64,000 nt of DNA from Melanopsichium pennsylvanicum (Eukaryota > Basidiomycota > Ustilaginomycetes > Ustilaginales). Location: positions 2,480,001 to 2,544,000 of the forward strand of contig OAPG01000001.1 of assembly GCA_900208305.1 (NCBI GenBank). Reading direction: 5' to 3'. Below are positions 55,206 through 64,000 of the stretch, piece by piece. Each line of letters begins with the position of its first letter. The first letter of the stretch is position 1. The notes under the pieces are model-generated. The model had not been told where the DNA came from, made no database searches, and was given only the letters and a program-made list of their open reading frames with translations. The position numbers and the translations under genes were made by a program.

Positions 55206-55852
55206 ATGACTCCTGCAGCAGCTCATGAAGCCCCCGTGGGCGGCATGCGACGAATTGTGACCGGTCACAATGATGAAGGCCTCGCTGTCATTGCTAAAGA
55301 CGATGAAATCGAGCGAGTTGATGTCACATCCGAAGGAGTGACCTTTGCGGTACGCTCACCACTCCCTTTGCCGTAGCATTTCGACAACACTCTTTTCCAT
55401 ATGTTTACTTGCAGCTGACATCAATGGTGTGCCTATCATCTGCATCTTTGTTAAACCTCTAACAGGTTCTGTGGAGCACCGACAAGTGGCCCATCAACAA
55501 TCAGACCCCAGAGGACGGCGCACGTAAGCCAGTCTTTTCAGGCAATGCCTACAACGAAAATGGTTCTGTAGTCCGCTTCGTTGATATGCCACCAGGCTCG
55601 TTCAGCTTGATGCACCGTACACAAACGCTTGACTATGGAATCGTAATCTTTGGCCAAGTAGATCTCGAGTTAGATTCGGGTGAAAAAACAACCCTTAAAC
55701 CAGGTGATACTTGCATTCAACGTGGTACCAATCACGTTTGGAGGAACACGACGGAACAGTGGACTAGGATCGCATTCATTCTTCTGCACAGCAGGCCGAT
55801 TGCCTTTGATGGTCAGAAGCTTGTAGACCACGGATTTCCGGGCCAGGATTGA
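55206..55852 (+). CDS. cupin-domain protein
   Basis: Exons 55206-55349 and 55466-55852 join in phase 0 to 176 residues; the 116-nt intron has a GTACGC donor and a CTCTAACAG acceptor. Exon 1 encodes MRRIVTGHNDEGLAVIAKDD; exon 2 gives VLWSTDKWPINNQTPEDGAR, VRFVDMPPGSFSLMHRTQTL, DYGIVIFGQVDLELDSGEKT, LKPGDTCIQRGTNHVWRNTT and ARIAFILL-type end. The strings PPGSFSLMHRTQTLDYGIVI and GDTCIQRGTNHVW are the two cupin motifs with metal-binding His and Glu-type positions. Small single-domain cupins of this type accompany aromatic or sugar catabolic genes in fungi. It fits the preceding metabolic group, but its reaction is unknown. Confidence 0.88.
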
Positions 55853-56277
55853 TGCTCTTTGTTATATTGCTACGATGCTCGAATTACGCATTTCACAAGG
55901 TTCCGATCGAGCATCGCTTGCTCAAGTATATTGAGAAACGTATCGATTGCGGCAAGACCCATGAGGCCTGAAGTTCCATGAGGCTCCCGGCCCGCCATGA
56001 AGGATTCGTTGAGCGATATTTTCTTTTGCAATTGGCTTCGCTTTTTGCACTGCCTCGCGTTCGTGGCCTCCTATTGGCCCACACCCTTCTTTGACATGCA
56101 AGGCTTTACATAGGCAAAGGGCCATCTGACAGCATTGAGAAAAGGGGAGTTTAGAGTTAGATAGACAGATTGATGCAGGTAATCAGCCAGCATGTCCCTG
56201 ATGAGTTGTGTTTTGTGGAATTGAGCATTATTCCTGATGTTGCAACAAGGGAATGCAAGCATTGGGACAACCTTGGT
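55853..56277. other. 3' flank of cupin gene, border of the mobile-element region
   Basis: About 425 bases with normal CpG content. No gene is seen. Just to its right CpG nearly vanishes. Confidence 0.45.
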
Positions 56278-56891
56278 CTACAGAAACCACGCATACAGCA
56301 TGCTAGAGGCTGAGTCTTGATGAACAAAGTTGGCAATGATCCCCTCCAATACAATTGTAGCCATATAGGTAGTCTTCTTGCCTTGATCTGATGTCATTAT
56401 TCTGATAGTGTGCATCATAACCTTTGATTGATCATAGGTGATTTGTGAATGTAGATTTAAACCAGACTCATCAATATGCACAGCATTAAACATGCTGGCA
56501 CCACTGCCAGGCACCACTGCCAGAGAACTAATGTGCCCCACTGTCTTTGAGCTTTGATTCTATTTGCTGGGTCATAGTTGACTGATTCAACCTTGAGCAC
56601 TTTCAGAGTATAGCAGAGCCTTTTGGTCATGGCCCTGTCAAGGGTGCTTGCTGATGGCAGACTTTCAAAGTGGAATTCTTTTTGAATCTTCTGCTGTATG
56701 TCTGAGACCCAGAGATCAGCTTTGTTGTTGAGCTGGTCTTGAACCCAAAAATTGTCAAGAACATGGGTTCTGTAAACTGCAAGTGTCTTACAGCCAGCAG
56801 AGCTTACCAGGTGAAGAGAGGCTGTGGGCAAGACGTTGAGCTTGGTGTCAGGGACCAGTGTGCTAAATCCAAGTGCGGTCTTGAGATACAA
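56278..56891 (-). pseudogene. Tc1/mariner (IS630-like) transposase remnant, DDE part
   Basis: Minus-strand translation in two frames gives a recognisable transposase. LDNFWVQDQLNNKADLWVSD and PSASTLDRAMTKRLCYTLKV, then NYDPANRIKAQRQW, form the second helix-turn-helix and linker. After a frame change near 56,500 the reading continues with MFNAVHIDESGLNLHSQITY, the first catalytic Asp block of the DDE domain, and EGIIANFVHQDS. The break coincides with a 13-bp tandem duplication (GGCACCACTGCCA twice, about 56,496-56,521). No ATG opens the frame and the later DDE residues are missing. It is therefore a dead copy. CpG is almost absent, showing strong mutational decay. Confidence 0.8.
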
Positions 56892-57909
56892 TGAAACTGG
56901 CTGTTCTGTTGTAATTAGATATAAGAACCAATGAATTATGCAGTTCTATGCAATTTTGTTGAGATCCAATGAAATGGTATCAAGCTGACTAGTGGCTGTA
57001 AACACTCTGCACAGAGGTAATGTGGCCTGTCTGGATATTGTACAACCTTGAGGTTGCACAAGTGATGCTGATGCAGGTGTTTGTCACAGTGCAAGACTTC
57101 TTGTGAAAGCATAGAATCTGTGTCACTGTTGTTGATGGCTACAGTTGAGGTTCTGCCTACAGTAGAGGTGCTGTAGTGTCAGTAGAGGTGCTGACAGTTG
57201 TTGGTGGTCTTGAACTCCTTCAGGCAAAGGTAACACTGACACTGGGTTGCTGCAATGCCATATAATTGCAGCAATTGACAAGAAACTAAGTGTCAGGGGT
57301 TGGAATCAGGGAGCTCAACCAAGACATAGTGAGCAGCAAGACCACTATGCCAGCTAGAACTGTAGCTGGTGTACCCATTTCACACAACACTGAGGTATAA
57401 TCAAGACACCCACAACTTGCTCCAAACTTGGAGAACATCTGCAACACACGTTGGTGGTACCTCTGGTGACACAAAGTACTGAGACATTGAACAGCTAGTA
57501 AGGTAAAGAGTGGGTGTATGAATAGTAGAGTGGATGAGCCCTGTGTTAGGATGCACCCAGGGTCTTGTACTGCTGGTGTTTAGGAATGTTGGTTGGCTTG
57601 GTGCAAGAAAGTTAGAGCTTACATGAGAGGTATCCACACAATGATGGTGGTCAGGAACAGTCTACTTTTATTGAGCAGTGATCCTCTTGGGGATGATACA
57701 ACTATATAATGCAATTGATGACCTCCAGGAAGATGGGTGCTGAAGGTCAGGGGAAGGTAGGGGGCTTTGGCACTGACCAAGTAGGTCACATGGGTGCCAC
57801 AGGACTCCTGCAGGCCATGCAGGTTGTGCAGGAGATGTGGAGGTGCTGCATGCAATAATGTTGGGACCATTGCAATGGCTCCTCCCATCAACAGGTGCAT
57901 CATGGCAGG
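56892..57909. mobile_element. CpG-free mobile-element debris
   Basis: About 1 kb with almost no CpG, rich in TG and CA. It includes a degenerate third copy of the LTR-like arm (listed separately). Minus-strand ORFs of 60-94 codons are not recognisable. Confidence 0.6.
57212..57545 (-). repeat. degenerate third LTR-like arm, split by an insertion of about 190 bp
   Basis: Positions 57,212-57,287 match the inner part of arm B (CTGCAATGCCATATAATTGC against CTGCAATACCGTATGATTGC) and 57,478-57,545 match its continuation (TAGTAGAGTGGATGAGCCC is identical). Between them lies about 190 bp not present in the other arms. Orientation is the same as arm B. Confidence 0.75.
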
Positions 57910-58146
57910 TGTTACCGGAGGTGGATTTCAAACCCGGTGAAACACCGTGTTCTATTGGGTTTCAGTTTGACATCCGTTAGAACACGTGGTTTCATCCGAT
58001 ATCAGTGCGACGTCCGCCAGACACAGGTATCAATTGGCAGAGGCAACGTAGGGCACTAAGGATGACACAAGGCCTCCGTCTGGTACAGGAGGCCTGATGG
58101 AAGGGTGCGACATGATGTAGGGCCGTCCGCTGTGTGTGTCATGCTT

Positions 58147-58305
58147 GCTGACAGCCGGCACTGGTTAGCACAGGGCCCAAGCTCAAGGACGACATGGTTG
58201 CTGGCAGTCGGCATTGTTTAACACGGGGCCCAAGCTTGTGGTTGTCATAGTTGATGACAGTTGGCATTGATTAGCACGGGGCCCAAGCTTGCGGACACGA
58301 CAACA
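58147..58305 (+). repeat. 53-bp tandem triplication inside arm A
   Basis: Copies begin at 58,147, 58,200 and 58,253 (GCTGACAGCCGGCA, GCTGGCAGTCGGCA, GATGACAGTTGGCA), each running to a GGGCCCAAGCT block. Arm B has only one such unit. Confidence 0.9.
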
Positions 58306-58371
58306 CTCTGGTGGCCATTGATACTCTGGTGTACCGGGGTCATAGCGGACAAAGGGGAGCCCCTGGAGGGC

Positions 58372-58390
58372 CATAGGTATATAAGAACAC
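58372..58390 (+). promoter_or_regulatory. TATA-like element in arm A
   Basis: GGTATATAAGAACACAG is conserved in both arms, as expected of an LTR promoter. Confidence 0.5.
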
Positions 58391-58556
58391 AGTCTTTACA
58401 GTCGTGGAGGAGCAGGACTCATCCACTCTACTTTATATTAACCCAGTCTTTACTTTACAAGTTGTTATCAGTTACTCAGTATATAGTTCTCGTCAACAGC
58501 TGCAATCATACGGTATTGCAGCTATCCAGTGTCTGTGTTCTCCTCAGTATAAGGAG

Positions 58557-58951
58557 ACAAGCTTCATCAACAATTGTCAGCACCATCACTGACACTACAG
58601 CACCTCAACTGTAGGCGGAACCTCAACCGCGGTCACAGAACCTCCACCGTAGCCAATCCATTACCACGACAGCTTCTAGACCATCTGAAGCAGTCCCTGA
58701 CAGTGACCAACACTTGCGTCAAGAACACTTGTGCATTGTGAAGGTCTTACAACATACAAACAGGCCGCATTACCTCTGAACGGAGTGTTCACAGTGGTCA
58801 TCCAGCTCAAGAGTTGCGCAGCAGGTCTCACAACAAAACACAATAGAACCGGCCTGTTTATTGGGTCTCAATCTCAGACATGCTAAAACCAACGGTTTCA
58901 GCGGATCTCAACGCAAAGCTTGAGCTGGGCACAATGGCCCCTGACACTAGG
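58557..58951. other. spacer between the inverted arms
   Basis: About 395 bases without ORFs of note. The right end carries copies of a short degenerate motif (GGRTYTCAR...) also found at the outer ends of the arms. Confidence 0.5.
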
Positions 58952-59473
58952 CTCCTTATACTGAGGAGAACACAGGCACTGGATAGCTGCAATACCGTAT
59001 GATTGCAGCTGTTGACGAGAACTATATACTGAGTAACTGATAACGACTTGTAAAGTAAAGACTGGGTAATTGTATAGTAGAGTGGATGAGCCCCACTCCT
59101 CCACAACTATAAAGACTGTGTTCTTATATACCACGGCCCCTAGGGGCTCTCCTTCAACTGCTATGACCCCCATGCACCAGAGTGTCAACGTGTCCACAAG
59201 CTTGGGCCCTGTGCTAACCAATGCCAACTGTCAGCAACCATGACACACACAGCAGATGGTCCTACAACATGTTGCACCCATCCATCAGGCCTTCTGTACC
59301 AGCCAGAGGCCTTGTACCCATCCTCATGGCCCTATGTTGCCTCGATTGGTTGATAATTGCGTCCTGTGGATGTTGCACTGATATTGGATGAAACCACGTG
59401 TTCTAATGGATGTCAAACTGAAACCCAATAGAACACAGTGTTTCACCGGGTCTGAAATCCACCTCCGGTAACA
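58952..59473 (-). mobile_element. LTR-like repeat, arm B (inverted copy of arm A)
   Basis: Reads on the minus strand from TGTTACCGGAGG (59,473) to CTCAGTATAAGGAG (58,952), colinear with arm A but with one instead of three 53-bp units. It keeps the GGTATATAAGAACACAG element. It differs from arm A repeatedly by CG to TG or CA changes. Confidence 0.75.
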
Positions 59474-59812
59474 CTGCTCAGTACTGTTCCGTTGGATCTC
59501 AAACAAAATTGAATAGAGCCACATGCGTGACAGGTGCTCAAGTTGAACCAGCATAAAATGGCTGGGTTCATTGTGTTTCAAGCCATTATCTGGATTTGGC
59601 TCACTGGTCCCTGACATCCTGCTGCTTGAAGCATGATGCTTCAGACAGCTTTGTGCAGTGCTTTCTGGTACCTTCAAGTGGCAGGCTGCTTCAGCAACAG
59701 TCACATTGTATTTGCTGACAGTGTGAACAAGCCTCAAGCTAAACCATTCTTCCTTTCTTTTACGGCATAGTGAAGATTTATGTTGGTGGTTGGCAAGAAG
59801 ATTAAAACCCAC
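59474..59812 (-). pseudogene. Tc1/mariner transposase remnant, N-terminal helix-turn-helix part
   Basis: Minus-strand reading RKRKEEWFSLRLVHTVSKYN then VTVAEAACHLKVPESTAQSC LKH is a helix-turn-helix typical of the N-terminus of Tc1/IS630-type transposases. There is no ATG at the frame start and the coding sense ends where arm B begins at 59,473. The DDE part at 56.3-56.9 kb lies in the same orientation beyond the arms. CpG is scarce here too. Confidence 0.6.
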
Positions 59813-60564
59813 TTGGATAGATGTTCACAAAGCAACCTTTTCCTAGTGCAACCTCACACTTGAATAGTGCATAAAGGATGGGTCCATATCAGACCGCAAA
59901 AGCGAGAGCCAAGCAAGTTTGTAAGGCGGCCAACCAATTGGAATGGGCAGTCTTCAGTCAAACAGCAGCTGACGGAGCTCGCTTGCACTATATCCAGGCC
60001 AGTCGCGCGTAATTGAGCACTGCCAAGGACGAGTTCAGCCGACATTTGATAGCCGAAACCTTCCTCTTGGCGCTTGAGGGAATCATGGCCAAAGCCAGTC
60101 ACCCGTTCGAACGCTCACTTGTGCCGACCAACACAACACAATCTAGCTGCGAGTGTGGCTGACCCCTCGTCCTTGTCAGCGTCGCGCGGACATTTGAAGA
60201 AGTCTGGACTGGTAAGCGCATTCGGTTAGATGGTTCACATTTGTGGTCGCATGCATGCTTCAAAATCCCTCAAAGTGTCCTTGCTGATATTGCACGGCAT
60301 GAGCAGAGCAACATGCACCAGAAGAAGACGCAGCAGCCAATGCGAGGCATGTCGGAGAAAGTGCGGGCCCGAATTATCGCTGGTTGCGTCGCTGTGGACG
60401 GCGACATGGTCCACCAACAGCCAGAGACTTGACGACATCAGGAGATGTGCGAGCGTCGGTGGAGCAGACTGCTTTGGGTGGCGTGCAGTACATAAGTAGA
60501 ATCCTTTCTCAGAGATCCAGAGGGTCAGCGCAGCCAACGTCTCCTCCTTTTGACGGCAAAAGTC
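59813..60564. other. right border of the mobile-element region and promoter of the lyase gene
   Basis: About 750 bases where normal CpG content returns. Short overlapping ORFs show no known motif. Confidence 0.45.
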
Positions 60565-61897
60565 ATGCGATTCCCGCTTTTTTCTCTTCTGGTCGCGATG
60601 GCCGCTGTTGCCAGTGCCGTGCCACAGCACAAAGGCTTCGAAGTACACTCTTTCAAGCACCCTGGCGCTCTCCATTCGTCTTCAGACATTCAACGCATCA
60701 AGAAGCGAGTTGAGGCGCAGGAACAACCTTGGCTCCGTGCCTTTGAGCATCTGGAGAGCATGCCTCTGGTGCAGACTAGTTGGCGGTCGAGCGCAAAAGA
60801 AGTCCTTGTCCGAGCAGCAACCGGCACTTCCAACCTCACGAACAACTACCCTTCTGCCTACCGCGACGCGCACTCAGCATACGGTCTGGCGCTCCGCTGG
60901 CTCATCGGCGGCAACACAAGCTACGCAGATGCTGCCGTCAAAACTCTCGACGCCTGGGGCAGCACTTTGAAGAAGATCGATGGCAACGAAGACAAGTTCC
61001 TCGCTGCTGGTCTGTACGGCTACCAATTTGCGAATGCGGCAGAACTGCTTCGTGACTATTCTGGCTGGCCTAAAGCCAATCAGACAGCTTTTGGCAGCAT
61101 GCTGAGCTCTGTCTTTGCTCCCATGAACTATGACTTCCTTACCAAACACAACGGCAAGCCAAACTTCTACTACGCCAACTGGGATCTGTGCAATTTTGCT
61201 TCAATGATGGCGATTGGCATCTTCACCGATAACTCGACCATGTACAATTGGGCTGTCGACACTTTCCTCAACGGACTGCCTGACTCAAGTATTGTCATCA
61301 ATGGCGCCCTTCCCTACTTCTCCATCGCCAACTTTACTGAGGAAGGGAGCGGCAAGACTCTGATGGAGATTCAGGAGTCAGGCAGGGACCAGGGGCATGC
61401 GACACTCTGTATCGCTTTGGCTGGTGTCATTGGCCAACAAGGCCGTAACCAAGGCGTCGACCTCTACGGAGCATTTGGTAATCAACTTCTCAATGGGTAA
61501 GTTTTTTTTTGAATTCTCTCCATTCTAACAGACGATGAGAGTCGAGATGCTGACTCTGATTGCAATGCTGAATCACCCTGATTGCAGAGCTGAATACGTC
61601 TCCAAGTACAACGTCGGACAGGATGTTCCGTACGAGCCCTACACCAGCTGGGAGGGTAACCTCACCGTCGTTGCGCCCAAGGCTCGTTACGAAATCCGAC
61701 CCGGCTTCGAAGCAGTCTACGCACACTATAATGATGCGCGTCAATTGAACGCTTCTTGGACCAAGGTCTATCGCGACTACGTGAACGCTAACAATACTCT
61801 GGACATTGAGGGTGGTGGTGGCGACTTTGGTCCCAACTCTGGTGGATTTGATGCCTTTGGCCACGGCACCCTACTGTACAGAATCAGCCCAAACTAA
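60565..61897 (+). CDS. secreted alginate-lyase-family polysaccharide lyase
   Basis: Exons 60565-61496 and 61588-61897 join in phase 2 to 413 residues; the 91-nt intron has a GTAAGT donor and a TGATTGCAG acceptor. The N-terminus MRFPLFSLLVAMAAVASAVP is a clear signal peptide; the ATG at 60565 is the first in frame. The alpha-barrel fold shows AYGLALRWLIGGNTSYADAA, GYQFANAAELLRDY, YANWDLCNFASMMAIGIFTD, the hallmark ESGRDQGHATL and, after the intron, SWEGNLTVV and RPGFEAVYAHY. These mark the alginate-lyase domain (PF05426-type; PL38-like) that cleaves uronic-acid polysaccharides by beta-elimination. Many NxS/T sites suggest glycosylation. In a plant-associated fungus the natural substrate is likely a glucuronan- or plant uronate-type polymer rather than alginate; this is inference. 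Confidence 0.9.
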
Positions 61898-62449
61898 AAG
61901 GTGTGTAGCGGAATGACTTACGCCCGTGAACTGGTCAGTCACAGATGACAGGCCGGATACAGAACGTTAAGTACATACACAGTATCTGGCTCAAATGTTA
62001 AAAAATGAGTACTCATAGAACAGAGTCGAAAAGGGCTATCAAACAGACATTGAACAGGAGCTTGCGTAATCGGCGTTGACTCCGAAAGTGTACATCTAGG
62101 ATTGATCTGGTGATGACAGTATGAGAGGTCGCCTCAATCCGGCTTATGACGCCCCGAGACAGCTTCCCTGCTACCCGGCCACTCTGAGAGGCCCGACATG
62201 ACGTTGCTCTAGTCAAACTCGACATCTTCGTAGGCACAACTTTCTGCAGTTGCGCGTCTGACGTTGATGTTTTCCATCCTTCTGTCTTATCCTTTCTTAC
62301 TCCTCCAAAGTGATTGGATTGAATAATGCCTGTCGTCGACCCAATCTCAACACACGCTGCATATATTGCATGCCAAGAGTTTCAGCATTGATGGAAAAGA
62401 TTAAAGTACAACCTGGGATGAGACCCCCACTCTACAGCGCACGCTGAGA
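61898..62449. other. convergent 3' flanks of lyase and desaturase genes
   Basis: About 550 bases. No gene is seen. Confidence 0.5.
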
Positions 62450-64000
62450 TCAATGTGATAGTTGACCCTTCGCCTCCGCCTGTGCTACTTTTGCCAGGAT
62501 ATGCACCTGGTCGGCAACTCTTTTGAGGGTGGCGAGTACACGTCCGTTACCATTTGCGAAACCGTATTCGTGATACTCGAGGCCCCATTCCTTGGCGAAT
62601 GGCAAGACGAAGCGATCACGGAGCTCTCGCAAGTTATGGCGCGGAACTCGCGGAAAGAGATGGTGCGAAACTTGCATGTGAAGACCGCCGTGGACAAAGT
62701 CGAGCCAGGGAGGGCAGTCGACGTCCATCGTGGTTCGAATCTGACGCGAGGCGAAGCTTTCATTCAGACCGAGATCTTCGCAAGACTGAGCAAAGTGCGA
62801 CAGTACGATCTGAATATGCAGTGGTGACGTGACGATATGTGAGATCATCAGGTATGCGACACGGATTGACCAGTTAGGGAGGGATCCGAGCAGTCCATAG
62901 CCGTACCACATCCAGAAGGTGAAGAGACCGGCCAGCTCGAGTAGCCACCATCGATCGCGACGCGCTTTGATGGCGAGAAACCCGTATGAGTTTGCGTAGA
63001 GGTTAAATCGGCCGAATGCCATGACGACGTAGTACAGCGTATGCTGGTACTTGAGAAGAAAACGGCTTGCTGCGTCGAATTCGAGTACGCGGCGATAGTA
63101 CGATGACCATAGACCTAGAGGTTGCGATTTAGATGATGGAGAAACGTCTATGTTACGATTGCCATTGATCACAGTCGTCTGTCCAGCCAAGACAAATGCG
63201 GGAGAGATGGCAAAGAAGGGCATGTGCTGAATGTCGGGGTCGTGCTCAGGATGGTTTGTGACAAGATGGTGGACGTCATGGTTGTCGCACCACCAGCCAA
63301 TGCTGAGGCCTCCGATAAAGTCTGCGATGGTGGTGCCGATGATACGATCCCATTGCCATGAGTGAGTGATACCGCTGTGCCCCGAGTCGTGTGCTGAGAA
63401 GGTGAGCTGATGCCAGAAGAGGCCGAGGAAGAAGCTCGAGACAAGGAAAGAGATGGTGGAAGGGTGGAAGGTGGATGTGGAAAATGGTGGGGCTGTCTTC
63501 TCCAGCAGCAATTGAGACTGACCTCGAGACCAGAAGGCATAAGCGATAGATCCGAGAAGGACGTATCGCGCCATCTCGCGCGCATAACCTGAAAGACGAA
63601 GAGTGTAGAGGCCGGCATCCTTGACGTTTTGATGCAACTGCTTGTATGCCTCAGAAATGTTGCGCTCGTGAGCGGGGTCGATGCTCTGAGGGTCGGGTGG
63701 TGGCTCCAAGAGATCAACAGGCAGAGGGAAACCTTCTGGCCTTTCCACGATGAGCGTCGATGATGAGACAGAAGTGGGAGCGCTTGAGTTGTGTGAGGTA
63801 GACGCAGACTTGGCACTTGACTCCAGACCATCGTCCAAAGAAGCTGCAGAGCCGAGAACGAGACTTTCGACCAAGGATTCATCGTTGCTGTCGGAAGAGT
63901 TGTGTGGTTCTTGACTCTGGCGTTGGGAGCTCGCGAGAGAGGTCATTGGTGTGTTGCGATGAAGCCACATTGCTATTTGAGCGTGGGGATGGTCGAGTTT
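62450..64000 (-). CDS. front-end desaturase, sphingolipid delta-8 type (5' end outside window)
   Basis: The frame is open from the right window edge to TGA near 62,450. An ATG occurs at 63970 but the ten codons before it are open and read KLDHPHAQIAM, so the true start and probably an N-terminal cytochrome b5 domain lie outside. The three His boxes are present: HDSGH, HDVHH (about 37 residues later) and QVSHH near the C-terminus, with Gln in the third box as in cytochrome-b5-fusion (front-end) desaturases. Hydrophobic spans surround them (YVLLGSIAYAFW, ISFLVSSFFLGLFW). HNLRELRDRFVLPFAKEW closes the domain. The pattern fits sphingoid-base delta-8 desaturases that modify fungal glucosylceramides in the ER. 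A delta-6 fatty acyl enzyme is the alternative. Confidence 0.85.
   Translation of the reverse strand, partial: KLDHPHAQIAMWLHRNTPMTSLASSQRQSQEPHNSSDSNDESLVESLVLGSAASLDDGLESSAKSASTSHNSSAPTSVSSSTLIVERPEGFPLPVDLLEPPPDPQSIDPAHERNISEAYKQLHQNVKDAGLYTLRLSGYAREMARYVLLGSIAYAFWSRGQSQLLLEKTAPPFSTSTFHPSTISFLVSSFFLGLFWHQLTFSAHDSGHSGITHSWQWDRIIGTTIADFIGGLSIGWWCDNHDVHHLVTNHPEHDPDIQHMPFFAISPAFVLAGQTTVINGNRNIDVSPSSKSQPLGLWSSYYRRVLEFDAASRFLLKYQHTLYYVVMAFGRFNLYANSYGFLAIKARRDRWWLLELAGLFTFWMWYGYGLLGSLPNWSIRVAYLMISHIVTSPLHIQIVLSHFAQSCEDLGLNESFASRQIRTTMDVDCPPWLDFVHGGLHMQVSHHLFPRVPRHNLRELRDRFVLPFAKEWGLEYHEYGFANGNGRVLATLKRVADQVHILAKVAQAEAKGQLSH

Larger units (their letters stand above)
57910..58556 (+). mobile_element. 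LTR-like repeat, arm A
   Basis: It starts TGTTACCGGAGG and ends near CTCAGTATAAGGAG. The same sequence occurs inverted at 58,952-59,473. Within it lie a TATA-like element (GGTATATAAGAAC, about 58,377) followed by a transcribed-looking stretch, as in retrotransposon LTRs. No reverse transcriptase or integrase is found between or beside the arms, so these could be solo LTRs or ends of a non-autonomous element. Confidence 0.7.

Noticed and set aside
57910..59473. intact LTR retrotransposon
   Set aside because: The arms are inverted rather than direct, and no gag, protease, reverse transcriptase or integrase is present between them.
60230..60499. Cys- and Arg-rich ORF (RRRRSSQCEACRRKC) resembling a zinc-cluster motif
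   Set aside because: The Cys spacing does not fit Zn2Cys6, no ATG-led gene model is coherent, and it overlaps other frames with equal length.
1..64000. CRISPR array or prokaryotic operon features
   Set aside because: Tandem repeats are contiguous micro- and minisatellites without spacers; genes are eukaryotic with spliceosomal introns.

Overview
The window looks like nuclear DNA of a basidiomycete fungus, most likely a smut-type (Ustilaginomycotina) species. Genes are mostly intron-poor, with short GT-AG introns of about 85-120 nt, CG-rich coding sequence, long low-complexity tracts in proteins, and core eukaryotic genes typical of fungi. The species call is inference from gene style, not from a database match.

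Layout. Positions 1-40,000 are mainly a housekeeping block: a Mei2-like RNA-binding protein (5' end outside the window), a secreted glycine-rich repeat protein whose frame is broken inside a 24-bp minisatellite, an intron-containing tRNA-Val, delta-COP (RET2), cytochrome c oxidase subunit COX6/Va with a 934-nt intron, an RBM26/27-type RNA-binding protein, ribosomal protein eL20, an unrecognised 782-aa protein, a WDR70 homologue, a VHS-GAT (Lsb5-like) protein, a Rab5 GTPase, a NIF3 protein, an Erv41-like ER-Golgi protein and RNA polymerase I/III subunit AC40. Gene-poor gaps of 2-4 kb lie between several of these, and one of them (about 20.28-21.03 kb) is almost free of CpG, as expected of a decayed mobile element.

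Positions 41,200-55,900 read as an accessory metabolic neighbourhood: an FAD-dependent aromatic-ring hydroxylase, a CocE/S15-type alpha/beta hydrolase, a DODA/LigB-type extradiol ring-cleavage dioxygenase, a membrane-anchored aldehyde-dehydrogenase-like protein lacking key catalytic positions, a large transcription factor that carries both C2H2 fingers and a Zn2Cys6 cluster, a small membrane protein and a cupin. Hydroxylation followed by extradiol ring opening and clean-up by hydrolase, dehydrogenase and cupin is a plausible catabolic route with its own regulator, but the substrate cannot be read from sequence.

Positions 55,900-59,850 are a mobile-element graveyard: two separated pieces of Tc1/mariner (IS630-like) transposase, an inverted pair of LTR-like arms, a third degenerate arm split by a 190-bp insertion, and a 53-bp triplication. 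Paired arms differ repeatedly at CpG sites by CG to TG/CA changes, direct evidence for cytosine-methylation or RIP-like decay. The window ends with a secreted alginate-lyase-family protein and a front-end (sphingolipid delta-8 type) desaturase that runs off the right edge.
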